Positions 42,262-56,336 of a stretch of 64,000 nt of DNA are shown one piece after another. Position numbers and translations under genes: made by a program. Each line of letters begins with the position of its first letter. The stretch's first letter is position 1. The notes below the pieces were generated by a model. It was not told the origin of the DNA. It saw only the letters and a program-made list of their open reading frames with translations, and did no database searches. The DNA lies in the NCBI RefSeq assembly GCF_021134715.1, contig NC_060019.1:13158001-13222000 (forward strand). Reading direction: 5' to 3'. The DNA is from Daphnia pulex (taxonomy: Eukaryota > Arthropoda > Branchiopoda > Diplostraca > Daphniidae).

Positions 42262-42356
42262 TTTCCAGGAGATTAAGAATTGGTGCCTAGACGTCAAACA
42301 CTATGCAAAAGGCTCACCAAAAGGCGACTGATGGTCATTTTCGTCGCAATTCCAAT

Positions 42357-42364
42357 CTTAAATA
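42357..42364 (-). promoter_or_regulatory. Weak TATA-like box of FP11
   Basis: TATTTAAG on minus, about 95 bp upstream of the start; the same octamer as upstream of FP7. Confidence 0.4.
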
Positions 42365-43625
42365 GTCTTTCCATTTGTTACGGTCAACAACAGCCAAACG
42401 GCATCGTTATGCACAGCTGCCATTATTAGAAAAGAAAAGGGGAGGCCTTTCTTTTTTCTGGATAATGGCCTAGTCTATTCTGTTGTTTTTTTTCTTTTTA
42501 GATTTCCAGCTCAACTCAAATCGGAAATGTCGAGAGAGGAAGAGACAGACTTTTTCTAGGTTATTTTCATTTCCCATCAGTCGATCAGTAGACTACCCCG
42601 ACGAGTTTCTTAATGGACAGTCGTAAAAATTAATATTTTATGGTTAGGCTCATTTAATGCATGAAATTATTCCCTTATGGCCGTAACGAAGATGGAATTT
42701 TTCAAAATTGAACTTTTGTAATATTGACAGGGAAGCCGTAAGAAAAAGAAAGTGGTGGCACATCCGTAATTTAGGGCTGTGATTCATTTTCACCCTCGAT
42801 AGGTTACGAAACACCGTCGTGAATTCGTGATCTCTTTTGTTCTATATACCGTCCAATAACGCAATTTCTCTTTTCCGTGTTCAATGGACGGAAGTAGGAT
42901 TTGTCTTCACCCCGAAACCCGGAGATCTACAACTGCCAATTAGTTGTCATTTGCTCAAATTTCACAATGAAACGAATGAAACGGTGCTGCCTATAGGACA
43001 AAAGAGCGTTCGATCAAATTTTTCCAGTCGAAGAAATGGCGTTACGTCTGTACAGACTGCACGCCCTGTTAACTCTAAACGCCAGCAGAAAACAAAACAG
43101 TTGTCTATACCTATAGCGATTGAGCAAGGCCACTTTCTCATAATGGACGAACACTTTCATTCACGGAATCAAAGGACAGAGAAAAGGGACGATGGCGAAT
43201 CAAACAAGTCACGAATCATCAGAACCCCATTTTAGTTGTCCTAGTTGAACGCATTATCCGACAGAAATCGAATGACACATTACCTACGTAGAGGCGTTTC
43301 CTATCGACTGGAACTTGAAATATTGGCGTCATCAGAGTCTGTATAACCGCAAGGGTTATGCTGATGTTACTGGACGGAATATTTAAGGTCCGTCGCCAGA
43401 CCGATCAGACATAGCACTTGATGCAATTTTAGAACAGAAATGCTTTCCCTCTATGCAATTGTTTGGGACTAATTGAAACAAAAACCCTATTGAAGTGTTA
43501 TGCATAACAGCCAATTTATTATTTTCAATTCACATTGATAACAAATTGAAGAATAAGATAAACAGCCATTTGAAAATTTCATATTTAACCATGTTCACAC
43601 CCATAATCACTCCTATCATCTCCTA
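42365..43625. other. Intergenic sequence between the array and the fucosyltransferase gene
   Basis: A 132-codon plus frame (42837-43235) has no domain or codon pattern suggesting a gene. Nothing else is supported. Confidence 0.4.
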
Positions 43626-44931
43626 TCAGTCAAACTTATATTTAAAGTGCTCACAAGGGCGTTCTTCAAACCACCATTTCTGTATGTCAGGATAATTTCG
43701 GGGCTGAATCGTGGGATCGTTGATCATTTCGCAAAGTTTGCACCAAGGCTCTGCTGGATGCTGTTCCATGTTGAACTCTCCTCTCCAGTCAAAGTAGTAA
43801 GAATAACGGTCAAGGTCCCGACTCAGTTGGAGTAAATATTCAGCCAGCAGCTGTGGTGTTTTGAAATCTCGAGCATTGATGTAAGAGTGAGGTGGAGCAA
43901 ACAGCGAATAGTTGGCTCCGCCAAACACGACCGGTACAGTGCCTGTTTCAAAGGCCTTGTAAAGTTTTTCGGTGACGTAGTCTGGGCAAAAAGAATTCTC
44001 GAAGCTCAGATGAAATAAGTAGTCGTTTTTGAGCATTTCGTTGCAGTCGTTTTGCTTCGTTCTGGGACAGGATTTGGGGTGAGCTGAACATTTGCCGAAC
44101 ACGTCCACTTGAATGTATTTCTCAAGTTCTTTGACGTAGCCTTCCCGATCGTTTGCCGTTTTGCAGTTGCTAGCGAACCAGGCCACTGTTTTATTCTTAG
44201 TCGTAATGTCGATTCCGTAATAATCACTGAAATTAGGCCGAATTGTGTGAGGGTTGGTTTTGGGGTGGAATTCGAAACCATAAAATTGGTTCCTAAACAG
44301 ATCAGAATCAAATCGATATGTGGCCGTCCAGTTGAAGAAATGATGAGGTAATTTTTCGTATATTTTCCGAGATTTGGCTTGAGCGTTAATGGGGGACTCA
44401 AAGTTGAAAAAGATGTAACGTTGATCCGGTCTTCGACAAGTTGGAAGACGAGTCAGTGAGTCACTTGTGTGAAAGTGAAAAACAATGGCGTCGCTCTCTG
44501 TTAACAAGCGTCGGTCATTAATGAGTCGACAATTGCTAACGGGACAAATGCCGAAATCTATCTCTACTTTTTGGCCAAACCAAGTCGTCCAGAATAAAAT
44601 TGTTTTCACTCGATCCGTGGAGTTATCTGCATAATAGGGGGCAACGCAATCATCCTATATGTCGTTAGAGATTCAATTTAGGAGATATCATCTGTTTGTT
44701 TTTTTTAAAATAAAGATCTAGATGTCGAATAATGTACATTTGTGCCGAATCGAAAGCCAGGTGGAAGGTAATAACAGACCATGACGAGAGTCACAAAAAT
44801 GATGCAACAAAAGAAGAGTCCCCACTGTTTCTTTTGATCTCTTTCGCTATAGTTCAGGCATTGGAAAAAAATTAAAAGTTTATTAAGAAACAGCGAAAAC
44901 TTTGCAGCGAGCTTTTATACCTTTTACCCAT
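43626..44931 (-). CDS. Alpha-1,3-fucosyltransferase, GT10 family
   Basis: Transfers fucose from GDP-fucose to glycans in the Golgi. Three exons: 44921-44931 (MGK plus two bases), 44738-44846 (cytoplasmic tail and membrane anchor, FFCCIIFVTLVMVCYYL) and 43626-44654 (stem and catalytic region). About 382 residues, a normal type II Golgi enzyme length. GT10 landmarks are KTILFWTTWFG near the start of the lumenal part, KTVAWFASNC, VDVFGKC, the donor-binding block FENSFCPDYVTEKLYKAFET with GTVPVVFGG, and the C-terminal CKLC pair. Several N-glycosylation sequons (NWT, NFS, NKT, NYS) are present. Whether it is a core N-glycan or a Lewis-type enzyme cannot be told from the sequence alone. The first coding exon contributes only 11 bases. 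Confidence 0.9.
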
Positions 44932-45371
44932 GATGATGACATCTATACTACCGTTGCACTTTTTCTAGACTAATGGAAATGAAAACCTGTAACCTAATCT
45001 ATCAAAATGAGTTATCTTTTCCCCGCGATGATGTATTATCTGTCCCGCTTATCTTCACTTCAAAATCCAACTGTATTCCTACGTTTTCCTGTACCGGACA
45101 GAAAGAAAATCAAAAAGTTACATTTGAAACATTAAAGTTTTAGAGACCAATTAAATCACCTGAAATTAATTATAATTATTTATCTGCAATAAATGAATAC
45201 ACAAATCATACACAATTTTCATTGCCACATTGTTACAGAATCAAGTTGAATTTAGCAGTCCCGTTATACGCATTCTCCAGGAACAAGATCCTCTCAACAT
45301 TTTAACTCTACTAGTCATGAATTTTTGGAAATCAATAAAAGATTTAATATTTATAGATTGTGACTCCAGCC
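44932..45371. other. Intergenic sequence
   Basis: 5' flank of the fucosyltransferase and 3' flank of the E2 gene. The short plus frames at 45230-45551 overlap the E2 3' end and have no motif. Confidence 0.45.
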
Positions 45372-46305
45372 TCAGGCAGCACTCGTACCCGAAGCAAATC
45401 GACGGAACAAAAGGATTGCCAAAGCCACGATGATGGCCGCGATTATGTAATTATAGGTAAGATCATTATTATTATTGGTGCTAGCTGTTTGTACTTGCTG
45501 GGATGGTGGTGGGGGCGGCTGGATGACAGCAATCGGCTCTTCAGTGTTTGATGCAGGCTCTTCAGGCGGGTTTTCGTTGTTCGATTCACCCTTCATTGTA
45601 ACCTGAGCTGCGATCTCTCGGGCTTCTGCTTGAACGGCTTCGTTTTCGTTTGTCGTCAGCTGACTGGGCTCTTGAAGAAGATTCAAAATTTTCCCACATT
45701 CTGGGCAAACAAATTCTAGCGATTTTTTAGCCAGCCTTTGTCTTTCTTCTTGTGTGTAGTCCAGAGATGCGATGGCTCCCATACCAGGAGATGGCATGAA
45801 TCCAATAATAGCTAGCAACGCTGTCCTTATGGACCAAGAAGGAAGCCAAGATTCAGGATGGTGACCAGATATACTAAGACATATTTTGCGATTGACTTCA
45901 AATCTTCCATTAGGCTGTGGAAAAGGAGAAACAATTATTTACTAGGTCAATTCATTCAATATCAATAAATTAATGAATAATACATACTGTCAGAAGCATT
46001 ATGCTTGGCGGTTTCAAAGGGTATTCAGGAGGGAGGGATATCCTTCCATGATACACTCCACCTTCAAAATCAGAGTCGGCCGGACCTCTTACTGAGAAAT
46101 GCCATTCAAACAAATTGTCTTCTACAGGCTGGGCAAAATATTCAGCAGTGGGCTGTGATAGCTCTTGAGCTTCTCTCATCAGCCTTTTCACAGCTTTAAA
46201 AAACATATAGATTAGTGAAAACAGACTTGATGTAACAATTGCTATTGCACAACAAAAGTGAAAATATACATTACCAGGACTTTTCATGTTGTATTTGTTT
46301 TCCAT
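45372..46305 (-). CDS. UBE2J1: Ubiquitin-conjugating enzyme E2 J1 type, tail-anchored in the ER
   Basis: Three exons: 46275-46305 (MENKYNMKSP), 45988-46193 and 45372-45914. The UBC fold is clear: VKRLMREAQEL, FEWHFSVRGPADSDFEGGVY, YPLKPPSIMLLT, then PNGRFEVNRKICLSISGHHP with the catalytic Cys. WLPSWSIRTALLAIIGFMPS follows and is diagnostic of the J class, which lacks the common HPN motif of other E2s. A Pro/Gln-rich linker and a C-terminal membrane helix (NYIIAAIIVALAILLFRRF) anchor it in the ER membrane, where UBE2J1 works in ER-associated degradation. The J1 rather than J2 assignment rests on the CPECGK segment after the core. It shares a 425-bp divergent promoter with the NSUN4-type gene. 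Confidence 0.93.
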
Positions 46306-46729
46306 TTTATTAAGTGCACTTCTCAAAGAATGCAAATACAGAAATGGTATCACTGAAACTGATTGTTATTACCACATACAATTGCTAACTGAATCTGACT
46401 GAGATACGTCGATTTATTTGGGATGACGTATCGTAACGAAACGCCAGTAGCAGTAAATGTTGATATTAAAGTCTCATTTATCTATCCATAGATGGCGTCC
46501 ACACTTCACATTTGTCGTCTGCTCTGAATCGCCCGAATTTTGTATTTTGCAATTTGCATATTTCCACGAGACCTCGATTTTTTCTTTCTCCTCGGCCACG
46601 TGAAGTGAAGGTGCTGCAAAAAGATCACAGTCGTGTCTCGAGTGCCCAAATAATCCAAAACCAATTCCAAAGGCAAAGATACTGAAAAATTAAAAAAAAT
46701 CACGAACGCATGAAAATAATTAAGCAAAC
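46306..46729. promoter_or_regulatory. Bidirectional promoter region between UBE2J1 and NSUN4 genes
   Basis: The two start codons are head to head, 425 bp apart, with no TATA box on either side. This is the usual layout for housekeeping gene pairs. No specific factor site is claimed. Confidence 0.6.
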
Positions 46730-48527
<1,798 letters not shown>

Positions 48528-49332
48528 CATCTTTTGTCGTCTAGAGGTCATCATGGCAATTTAGTGCCTTGACAAATGTCTCCATCAGTTTCCCATAGGT
48601 ACCACTTGAAAGTCCAAGTGCTTAGATGATATTTTTATTTTCATGAAATCCAAAAAAATGAGCCATCTTTTCTCCCACGCTTTATAATGACGCTCATTCT
48701 TCAATCTGTACTGTGTACATCACTGAGGATGGTGCAACTCGCCATCACAATGTTTTTCGATAAAAATGAAATTTGTCATCCATTTTTCACTGCACCCTTC
48801 ACTTTCAGTGCGGAGGCCAAGTTTGAATAGGAATTGAACTGTGTTGCGTTAAAGTTTCGTGACTTACTGAAACGGGTTTTTCTTCTACGTCCAACTTGAC
48901 CTTAGAGCAACATCTTCACAGCATTGATTCCAAGAGTGGGGGGACATTTCTGCTACGCCAACCGGTTTCGAAGGTAGCGGACATTCAGGGCACACTGCTG
49001 GTATGTATAATCTTCTAACCCCACTGTGAAAGCCAAGTGTCCTTGTTTCGCATTTGAAAGGAAAAGCACTAGAGTCAACCATAAATCACGCCACCGAAAC
49101 AAAATTATTTTCAACTTTTACAAGTCATCTCAATTTTTTTGTCGCCATTCTTAGGGCAGCGTTGGCGTTATAAGGTCAAGAAAATCGTCCCTTTCTAAAC
49201 GCCTCTCTTGGCAAACAGTGAAGCAGTCCGCTGCTGTGGGGGATTAAACCAACGATTTTCACGTATGTACACGCGAGACAGAAATTCATACGGCATTGTT
49301 GTTTGTTGTTGGAACTTCAAACACACTGTCCA
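48528..49332. other. NSUN4 3' flank and transporter upstream region
   Basis: No additional gene. The minus frame 48885-49082 has no motif. The transporter promoter should lie here, but no TATA box is evident. Confidence 0.4.
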
Positions 49333-52300
49333 ATGTGTACAGCAACCGACAGTTGGAAGGCCGTGCTGAGATTAAACATTTTGGGTTATGTGCCGTTTTC
49401 AATACCCCAATCCGATTGCAACATTACCATACAATTCAGAGCGCTATTTTCCGATTACAATCACTTTGTCTACTACTCTTTTGTGTGGCAAGACGAGAAT
49501 AGCACATTCATTGATCTTGAACCCAAGAGAGTGCAGTTGCTGGTGAGTTTGTATTCCAAACCATGTCGGATTGGGCGGGATAATGCGTTCATTTCTACAA
49601 CAAACTGTTTATATTATTATTATTTGACCGATCAGAAAATTTATCGATTGATTGGCGAGTCGTTCCAGTTAGTCCTGTTCAGTCAGCTGAAGGGTTTAGT
49701 GTGGATTTCGAAGCCATCATGACGGAACTCTGGGCGGGTAAGTGCATGCACAGTAATCAAAACTTACGCCAGATGAATTTTGTGCATTAACTTTCGCTCC
49801 TTTTTTTAAATGCCTGATATACACGGTAGGTGAATTTGGACGCTACCAATGGATTCAGTACTTGCTGCACCTTTTGCCAGCCTTCACAGGTGGAGTTTTC
49901 TATCAGACATTTAAGGAAGAGATCGTTTTTGAGCGACTCCCACAAATAATTTCCCTTTTGGCTTGGAAACAATTAAAGACATGCGAATACTTTTTTTTTT
50001 TATTTCCTTTCTTATTCTAGGTGGAGTGCATATGCTGTCGCAAGTGGAAGTGGGAGCCACGCCCAGACACAGGTTTATTATATTCACCTTCATATCATTG
50101 TCAGTGGATTTGCTTGAAAAGGAATTTCCGACGATGGGGAAACAGAAATTGATAACTCACTATCCGTCGGATTTATATCGACAGATGTCTGGCGGTGAAC
50201 GACACTATATTAGAGTACGTCGGATCGTGCCACTACGTCTCGGTGCGGAACGAAACTCTACCCTGCAAAGCGTGGGAATACGATCGCACTTATTATGAAT
50301 CCACCATCGTTACCGATGCAAGAATTTTCGTCATTTTCTTGTCTCTTTCATATTAATCTTGATTGAATTCTTTATTTTATCTTTTTTTGTAGTGGGATTT
50401 GGTGTGTGACCGGAGGTGGATGGCCTCAGTATCGCAATCTGCTTACATGTTAGGCGCTCTTATTGCTAGCTCGTTGCTCGGCCAGTTGTCGGACAGGTAA
50501 TAACAAAACGGGTCCAGTTATAAGTTGAATTGTGTGAGGTTATTTTCCACTCGTAATAAAAACATTAAAGGTACGGACGCTGGAAAGTGTTGGTTCCAAC
50601 TGGAGCACTTCAGATGGTCTTCGCCACCGGCTGCGGGTTCGTCCAGAATTATTACCTTTACGTTGCGCTTCGTTTCCTCATCGCAGTGAACGTCAGCGGA
50701 GCATACATGATTGGTTTCGTCTTGAGTAAGAAATTGTGTCGAAAGCGAGAGAAGGTCATGGCCGCGAGTACGTGGTCGTGGTGCAAGTCGTTAACATGTT
50801 TTTATTATGCAAATCTTTTAATGACAGCGATGGAAATGGCGCCAGACCGATACCGGACCATGATTGGCTTCAGCTTCCAGTTGGTGTTTGCGCTCGGGAT
50901 CACAGTTGTTGCTGGATGGGCATATTTAGTCCGCCATTGGCCCATTTTGCAAATCATCTTTGGGCTACACAGTTCGCTGATGCTTCTTCATTGGTGGTAA
51001 GTGACATAATCCTCGTAAATCCACACTCTCACTGTCTGTTTTTTTTTTTTCCTTTTTGTGATTGCGTATTGTGGCAACCGCATGTTGAAAGGCGCCAACC
51101 ATGGACGGATCGAGGCGAAAGGTGGTGGCAGAGTTAGAAAAAAGAAAATCCCCTCCGAAAAAAAACCACTACGCAGCCTAATTCGGCCTCAATGTCAAAT
51201 AGCTTTGAGCGCCATTACCCAGGCCGTCGGTCCGTCGTTTCAATTAGAGAAGAATGGTGGCCTCAAGTCGTTTAGGGCAGCAACACAACAGCAATCACGG
51301 ACGGCAAGGTCTCGACCTCGAGGAGTTTAAAGTTATAACTGCAGCAGCCCTGCAGAGATTTCGTATTTATGGGCAGCAACAAGAAGAGAAAAAGGGGAAA
51401 AATAACAGGCACAGTGTAGCCCAGCAGTTACCCTCAAAGAGGACTTGGAAAGTTCAGTTTTCTTTTTCCTTCTTCTTCTTCTGATGTTTCTCTCTCTCCT
51501 CCCCACTCTCTCGTGTACACACGCGGGTGGAGACTGGTCGTGAACGTTCAAGGCAAAGTAGTGAGTGGTACGACCGGTTTACGGCATTGGGCTGGGAGTT
51601 CAATCGCCTACCTTGCTGCAGGCACTTTGGAAACGGCGCCTTTTTGCTTCGTGTTGCCACGATGATGGAGCTGATGGACGATATGCAATGGCGGTTTTGG
51701 GACAACCAAAAAATGACTGGGCCTATGTTGTTGGTCGCGAAAAAGCCCCTCGGTTATTCTATTTCTTTGCGTACGATTTCATTGCGTGTATTTAATAATA
51801 ATGATGACGAGCATATTCATGTCATTGAGATATTTGTGGTTCATTTTTTTATTTTTTCAGGTTCGTGGACGAATCGCCACGTTGGCTGTTTTCTCAGGGG
51901 CGTTATCAAGAATGCGACGCCATCATCCGAAAGATGCTAATTCAAAACGGCAAGGCCGACGCCATCCCCGAGCAAGGCTTCACAATTGATCAGCTCCAGC
52001 GGGCCTTGAGCACAACGACGTCGGATATCGGACGTCAGGAGCCACTTGAACAGGCAACTACCAATGTCACTCCCGTTGTAGTGCAGGAAGGTGGGAAAGA
52101 GGTGACGACCGTGGCCGTCATCTCCTCATCCAGCGATCGCAAATACGGCATCGTCGATCTTTTCAAAACGCCAAGATTGAGAAGCAGAACGCTCAACATT
52201 TCTCTTAATTGGTAAGCAACTTGGCACGAACGTTATCTCCTATTCCTTCATTGTCCAGTCATCTATCCCCCCCACTAAATTGTATTTGACTGTCGAGAGA

Positions 52301-54055
52301 CTGATCGATTCGGACAAATTCGAAAAGTAAAATGCTGATTTTTGGACTGTACCCCCTCCCAAAGGCAGATTTCATGGCCAACATTTTTATTACCGCAAGG
52401 AGCGATCAGTGGCGACGTCGTGACGTTGCACTTTACGAAATTGCTCGAATTTTCAAACAATTTTCTCGTTTTCGACCTCAACTGTTAACCTCTATATCCC
52501 TGTTGACCCGCGAGGACTCGATCAAAGTGGACGAGCCTTTGGATCACTTTGTGTCGCTCCTTAAAGCAGGGCTCCTAATGATTAGATGTAGAGTCGTACA
52601 ACAATTTTGTTTATTTTTCTGAATTTTTCCGCGATGTCGGTCAAGGCTCGCCAAGGTTCATACCTACGAAGAATTGAAAGCTCGTGTGGCCACCAGCAAA
52701 CGAAGCTGGTCCGTTGCCAAAGAGATGGATCGCCTCGTTTCAAGTTTTCTTTCCAACAAAACAAAACAAAAAAAAGGCAATTGAAAGCCATTATCGCTTT
52801 CCATATTATGTTCCTCCTCTCTCCCGTATGTAACCGATTACTCTTCTTTTGCAATGAAAAACCCTTTATTAATTTCTTTGTTCCATGATTTCATTCTTGT
52901 GTATTATACCTGGGCGCACGCTCTTGATTGCAGGTTTGCCAACAGTTTGGTCTACTACGGATTGACGTTGAATTCGGGATCGCTGGTGGGCGACCCCCAT
53001 TTGATGCTCTTCATCAGCGGCATCATCGAAGTGCCCGCCTATCTCCTGTCGGCCAAGATCATTGACATACTTGGACGTCGGCCAGTCATCAGTTTCTGCC
53101 TCGTTTCCGGTGGTCTGGCCTGCATCTGCACCACGTACTTTCCTCAAAGTAAATTTTTGTCAAGGAGTTAATGACTCGCTCCTTCATTACGTCTCCTGGT
53201 GTATCGTACAACACGCACCACCTGAAGGACGGAACAAGTTGATGTGTGACGCAACGGTTCTTTTTTCTTTTCCATGTTTTAACCAACGAAGGTAGCTTCG
53301 CCTGGACGACGGCCACCACCAGCGTGGTCATGCTCGGGAAATCCCTCATATCCATTTCGTTTGCCATCGTCTACAATTACACGGCCGAGCTCTTCCCAAC
53401 GGTACTACAACTCATTTCTCTATCCTCTTCCTATAGAACTGGGAAAGAGACACATCATCATTCCAAATGTTTTCCTAAACAGGTGGTTCGTAGTTCGGCG
53501 GTTGGTATCGGCTCGACTTCCGCCAGAGTTTCCGGCACTTTAACTCCGCTTATCTTCCTATTGGTAAACGCGGCAATTTTAAAATTATAATTTTTCTTAT
53601 TATTTTCTTTGCCCTTCATTTCTATATTCTTTTTTCTATTATTTTGAAGGATTCATTGGACCCGAAATTACCATCCGTCTTGTTTGGTATAGTGGCTCTA
53701 GCCGCCGGCTTCTTCTCGGTATGCAAAGAAATCATTTTAAATTTTTGTTTTTAGAATACGCGCAAACCCGTTTGATTCTTTTGATTGTTTGTACGCCCTA
53801 CATTTGATCTTGACGTCTGGTTTCGTTTTTTACTATTTGATTTCGACCATAAAACCCGGCGAGCAGCTGTACCTGCCCGAGACTCGAGACAGCCCGCTGT
53901 TGCACACTCTGACAGAAGGCGAGGAATTTGGCGTCGGAGATACGGGCTTCGCTCGACTCTGCGGGGGCAATAAGTCTCCGCTAGATAATGAACGAGTATT
54001 TGAGACCGCCGCCTCGACGGCCAACATCATCCAGCTCGAATCGCAAAAAGAATGA
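49333..54055 (+). CDS. SLC22-type organic cation/carnitine transporter
   Basis: A 12-helix plasma-membrane transporter of the major facilitator family, assembled from about a dozen exons. Landmarks in order are VDFEAIMTELW and GEFGRYQWIQYLLHLLPAFT (TM1), the large outer loop with CHYVSVRNETLPCKAWEYDR and ESTIVTD, WDLVCDRRWMASVSQSAYML (TM2), GQLSDRYGRWKVL (MFS motif A), TMEMAPDRYRTMIGFSFQLV, LLHWWFVDESPRWLFSQGRY (a classic SLC22 string), TAELFPTVVRSSAVGIGSTS, and LYLPETRDSPLLHTLTEGEE before the cytoplasmic tail. A long intron (51.0-51.86 kb) and another of ~0.7 kb contain only shadow frames. The intron after ESTIVTD seems to use a GC donor. The start is uncertain. ATG 49333 needs an upstream exon ending at 49542 and gives an extra ~70 residues; otherwise initiation is at 49720. 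Substrate cannot be told. Confidence 0.85.
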
Positions 54056-55440
54056 GTTCATTACAGAGATTATCTCTCTCGACTTGTCATACCAACGGCA
54101 AAATATACGACCGAAGAAGATTAGGATCTTTTAACACACACACAGCCGCGGTTTCTTTTGCGGACGTCCTTAAATTTTAGTAGATGTTTTTGTGTTTTAT
54201 GGGTTGAATTTTAATTCCGGAATGCGGACCGTCCGTTCATGGACAGTCGATTGTAATTCTCAGCGGTGGCGAGGTCGAAACCTCATCGGAAAATCAAATC
54301 CAGAACGCACACATCGCATCACACAGGATGTTGCAACCGCCCTAGTCGTCAGTCAGGTGACGATAACGAAAAAAGCGACGTGCGATATAGAGCTGCGCAC
54401 CTTTATTCCTTCCTGTGTGTTTATCATTTGTTCACCTTCTTGATGACCTTAGCTTATGGAATTAACAGCTTTAGATAAGATGTTAAGCAGGTATATAGGT
54501 GCCAAAGTCGTTGACTGTCTTAACCGATCCTTGATCCGCCCATGGGACCGCATTTTTCAGACGCAGTCAATTGGGACCGACTTCATCTCCTGTGTTTTTA
54601 GAGGTGCCATTAACGAGGAGGAAACTATTGGGAGGTCATTTCATTTTTCTCTTTTTTTTCGCCCTAAATTTATTTATTTTATTTAATTATTTTTTGCTGT
54701 AGAAGGAAATGCGCATTTTTTTGGCGACATGTTCAGTCAGTTCTCGACGCAGGTAACAATTTGAATTTCCCCGGTATTTTGAATTCAGATCACGTTTTGG
54801 TTGGATTCGCCCTTCGATTGTATTTTTTGGGGTTTTTTTTCACGTGAGCTCCAGGAATCGGTCGGAAATGTCGAGTTCTAATTTCCTATGTTATGACGAC
54901 CTTGTTATACTTTTTCTTTCTCCCTTGTGACAGTCGGAGGGAATTTCAAAATCAAGGAGAAGAGAGAGACGTCGCAGTTAAGAATAGCACCTGACTTTGG
55001 ATCCCGTGTGAGATGATGGCCCCAGGAACCACCGCCAGTGAGAAAAAGAAAATTCGATATGAATCGACAGAGACACACACAACTCCTCCCCCGGAGCAAA
55101 TACAGAGTCGGTGGTGCGCTTATTCCAACCCGCCAAAGTTCCAGTTCCAGTGAATGATCGTCGTGTTCCACCTCTCTAGTCCTGTACCACAGGCAGAGGG
55201 CATGGATTCTATGCGTGTCGGTGCATTTTCATTCCATCCATCCGTCCGTCCGTTTCTTTGGAAGAAGAAAAAGAAGAAGGGAGAGAGAAAAGGAGAAAAG
55301 ACGGTTGTTGATTGGTTGACTTGCTTCTCTCTACCTGGCGCAGGTGAGAGATGGGGTGGGAGGAGAGTTTTCAAAAAAAGAAAAAAACGGGTGATTCTTG
55401 GCGTGTGTATGAAAACACACAGAGAGAGGACGTAGACACC
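54056..55440. other. Transporter 3' flank and pyrimidine/purine-rich intergenic sequence
   Basis: Low-complexity sequence with T, CT and GA tracts. The reading frames (for example 54905-55171, minus) follow the tracts. No gene is supported. Confidence 0.45.
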
Positions 55441-55479
55441 GGAGGGGATATTATGGACCGCGGGTCGGCCGCTACGGTC

Positions 55480-56336
55480 GCCACTGCAGCGCCTAGTAGA
55501 GACGAGAGACTGGCTCGACTTTAGTAGTGCTCGAGCAAGCTTCGGAGCTGGTATCCAAGTGAAGGGAGCCCCCAACAACAATCTCTTTCACACAGTACTA
55601 CATTACAATACCGTTTTCTCTCTCTCTTTCCCTCTTACAAACCTCCGCTAAAAGGAAAAGAGAGAAGTCAACTGTGAGAGGCTTGGACGGAATTTTCTTT
55701 GTCCCTTTCACACGAGTGCCCTCCGTTTGTTCGACGTGTTGGGGTGAAGAAAACAAAGTGCGTCCGAGTTCGGTTAAGTTTTTCTTAAGGGGGAGGGAAA
55801 TATTCGGCGTTGTTTTGATTTCATTTATGTATTTGGGGCTGTTGTACAACACAAGCTGGGTCGTGTGAGTTGGAAATGTTCCAGCAGCTGAAGAAGTAGC
55901 CCAGCACTTTTCTCTCCTTTTTTTTAGCCATTCAATTTTGGTTTTTTCCTCATCTTCCTTGGCTGGATCGGCAACAAGAAAAAGATCCAATTCGATGGAT
56001 GGAGAAGTTCAACGTCCGTTGGTCGCCATCCTCGTTTCTCGTGTCATCTCGTCCACGCAGAATTGTTGATTGTGAATTCGGATAGAAGAAATGTGCCGCT
56101 ACTTTGATGGGTCATCTTGTTAAACGGTCGACGGATTGTGACAGTGTCCAGTTATTATCCCGTTAGTCGATACAAGAAGAAATAGAAGCCAGCAAGCACC
56201 GTGTTCTTTGCCTCCTCGTACAAGAGAGAGAAATAATCCGAAAAAGAAGAAGAAGAATAAAAAAGTGTTCCGAGAGAGAAAATCGTGTCCGGGTCCCCTG
56301 TGCGGAATTTGTCTTCCCATATAAAGAGAAAACAAG
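55480..56336 (+). other. Possible untranslated first exon of a gene lying to the right
   Basis: This stretch is more mixed in composition than its surroundings and ends at a strong donor (AACAAG|GTGAGTGCTG, GT at 56337). No long frame or convincing start codon is seen, so if transcribed it would be 5' UTR. The lack of coding sequence in the following ~7.6 kb would then be a large first intron, with the coding exons beyond the window. The left edge is arbitrary. This is inference from composition and one splice signal. Confidence 0.25.

Noticed and set aside
42837-43235. 132-codon frame between FP11 and the fucosyltransferase gene
   Set aside because: No domain or signal peptide, and no splice support.
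51058-51860. Several frames inside the long SLC22 intron
   Set aside because: They lie between HWW and FVDESPRWL, which must be joined in the transporter, and they show no domain of their own.
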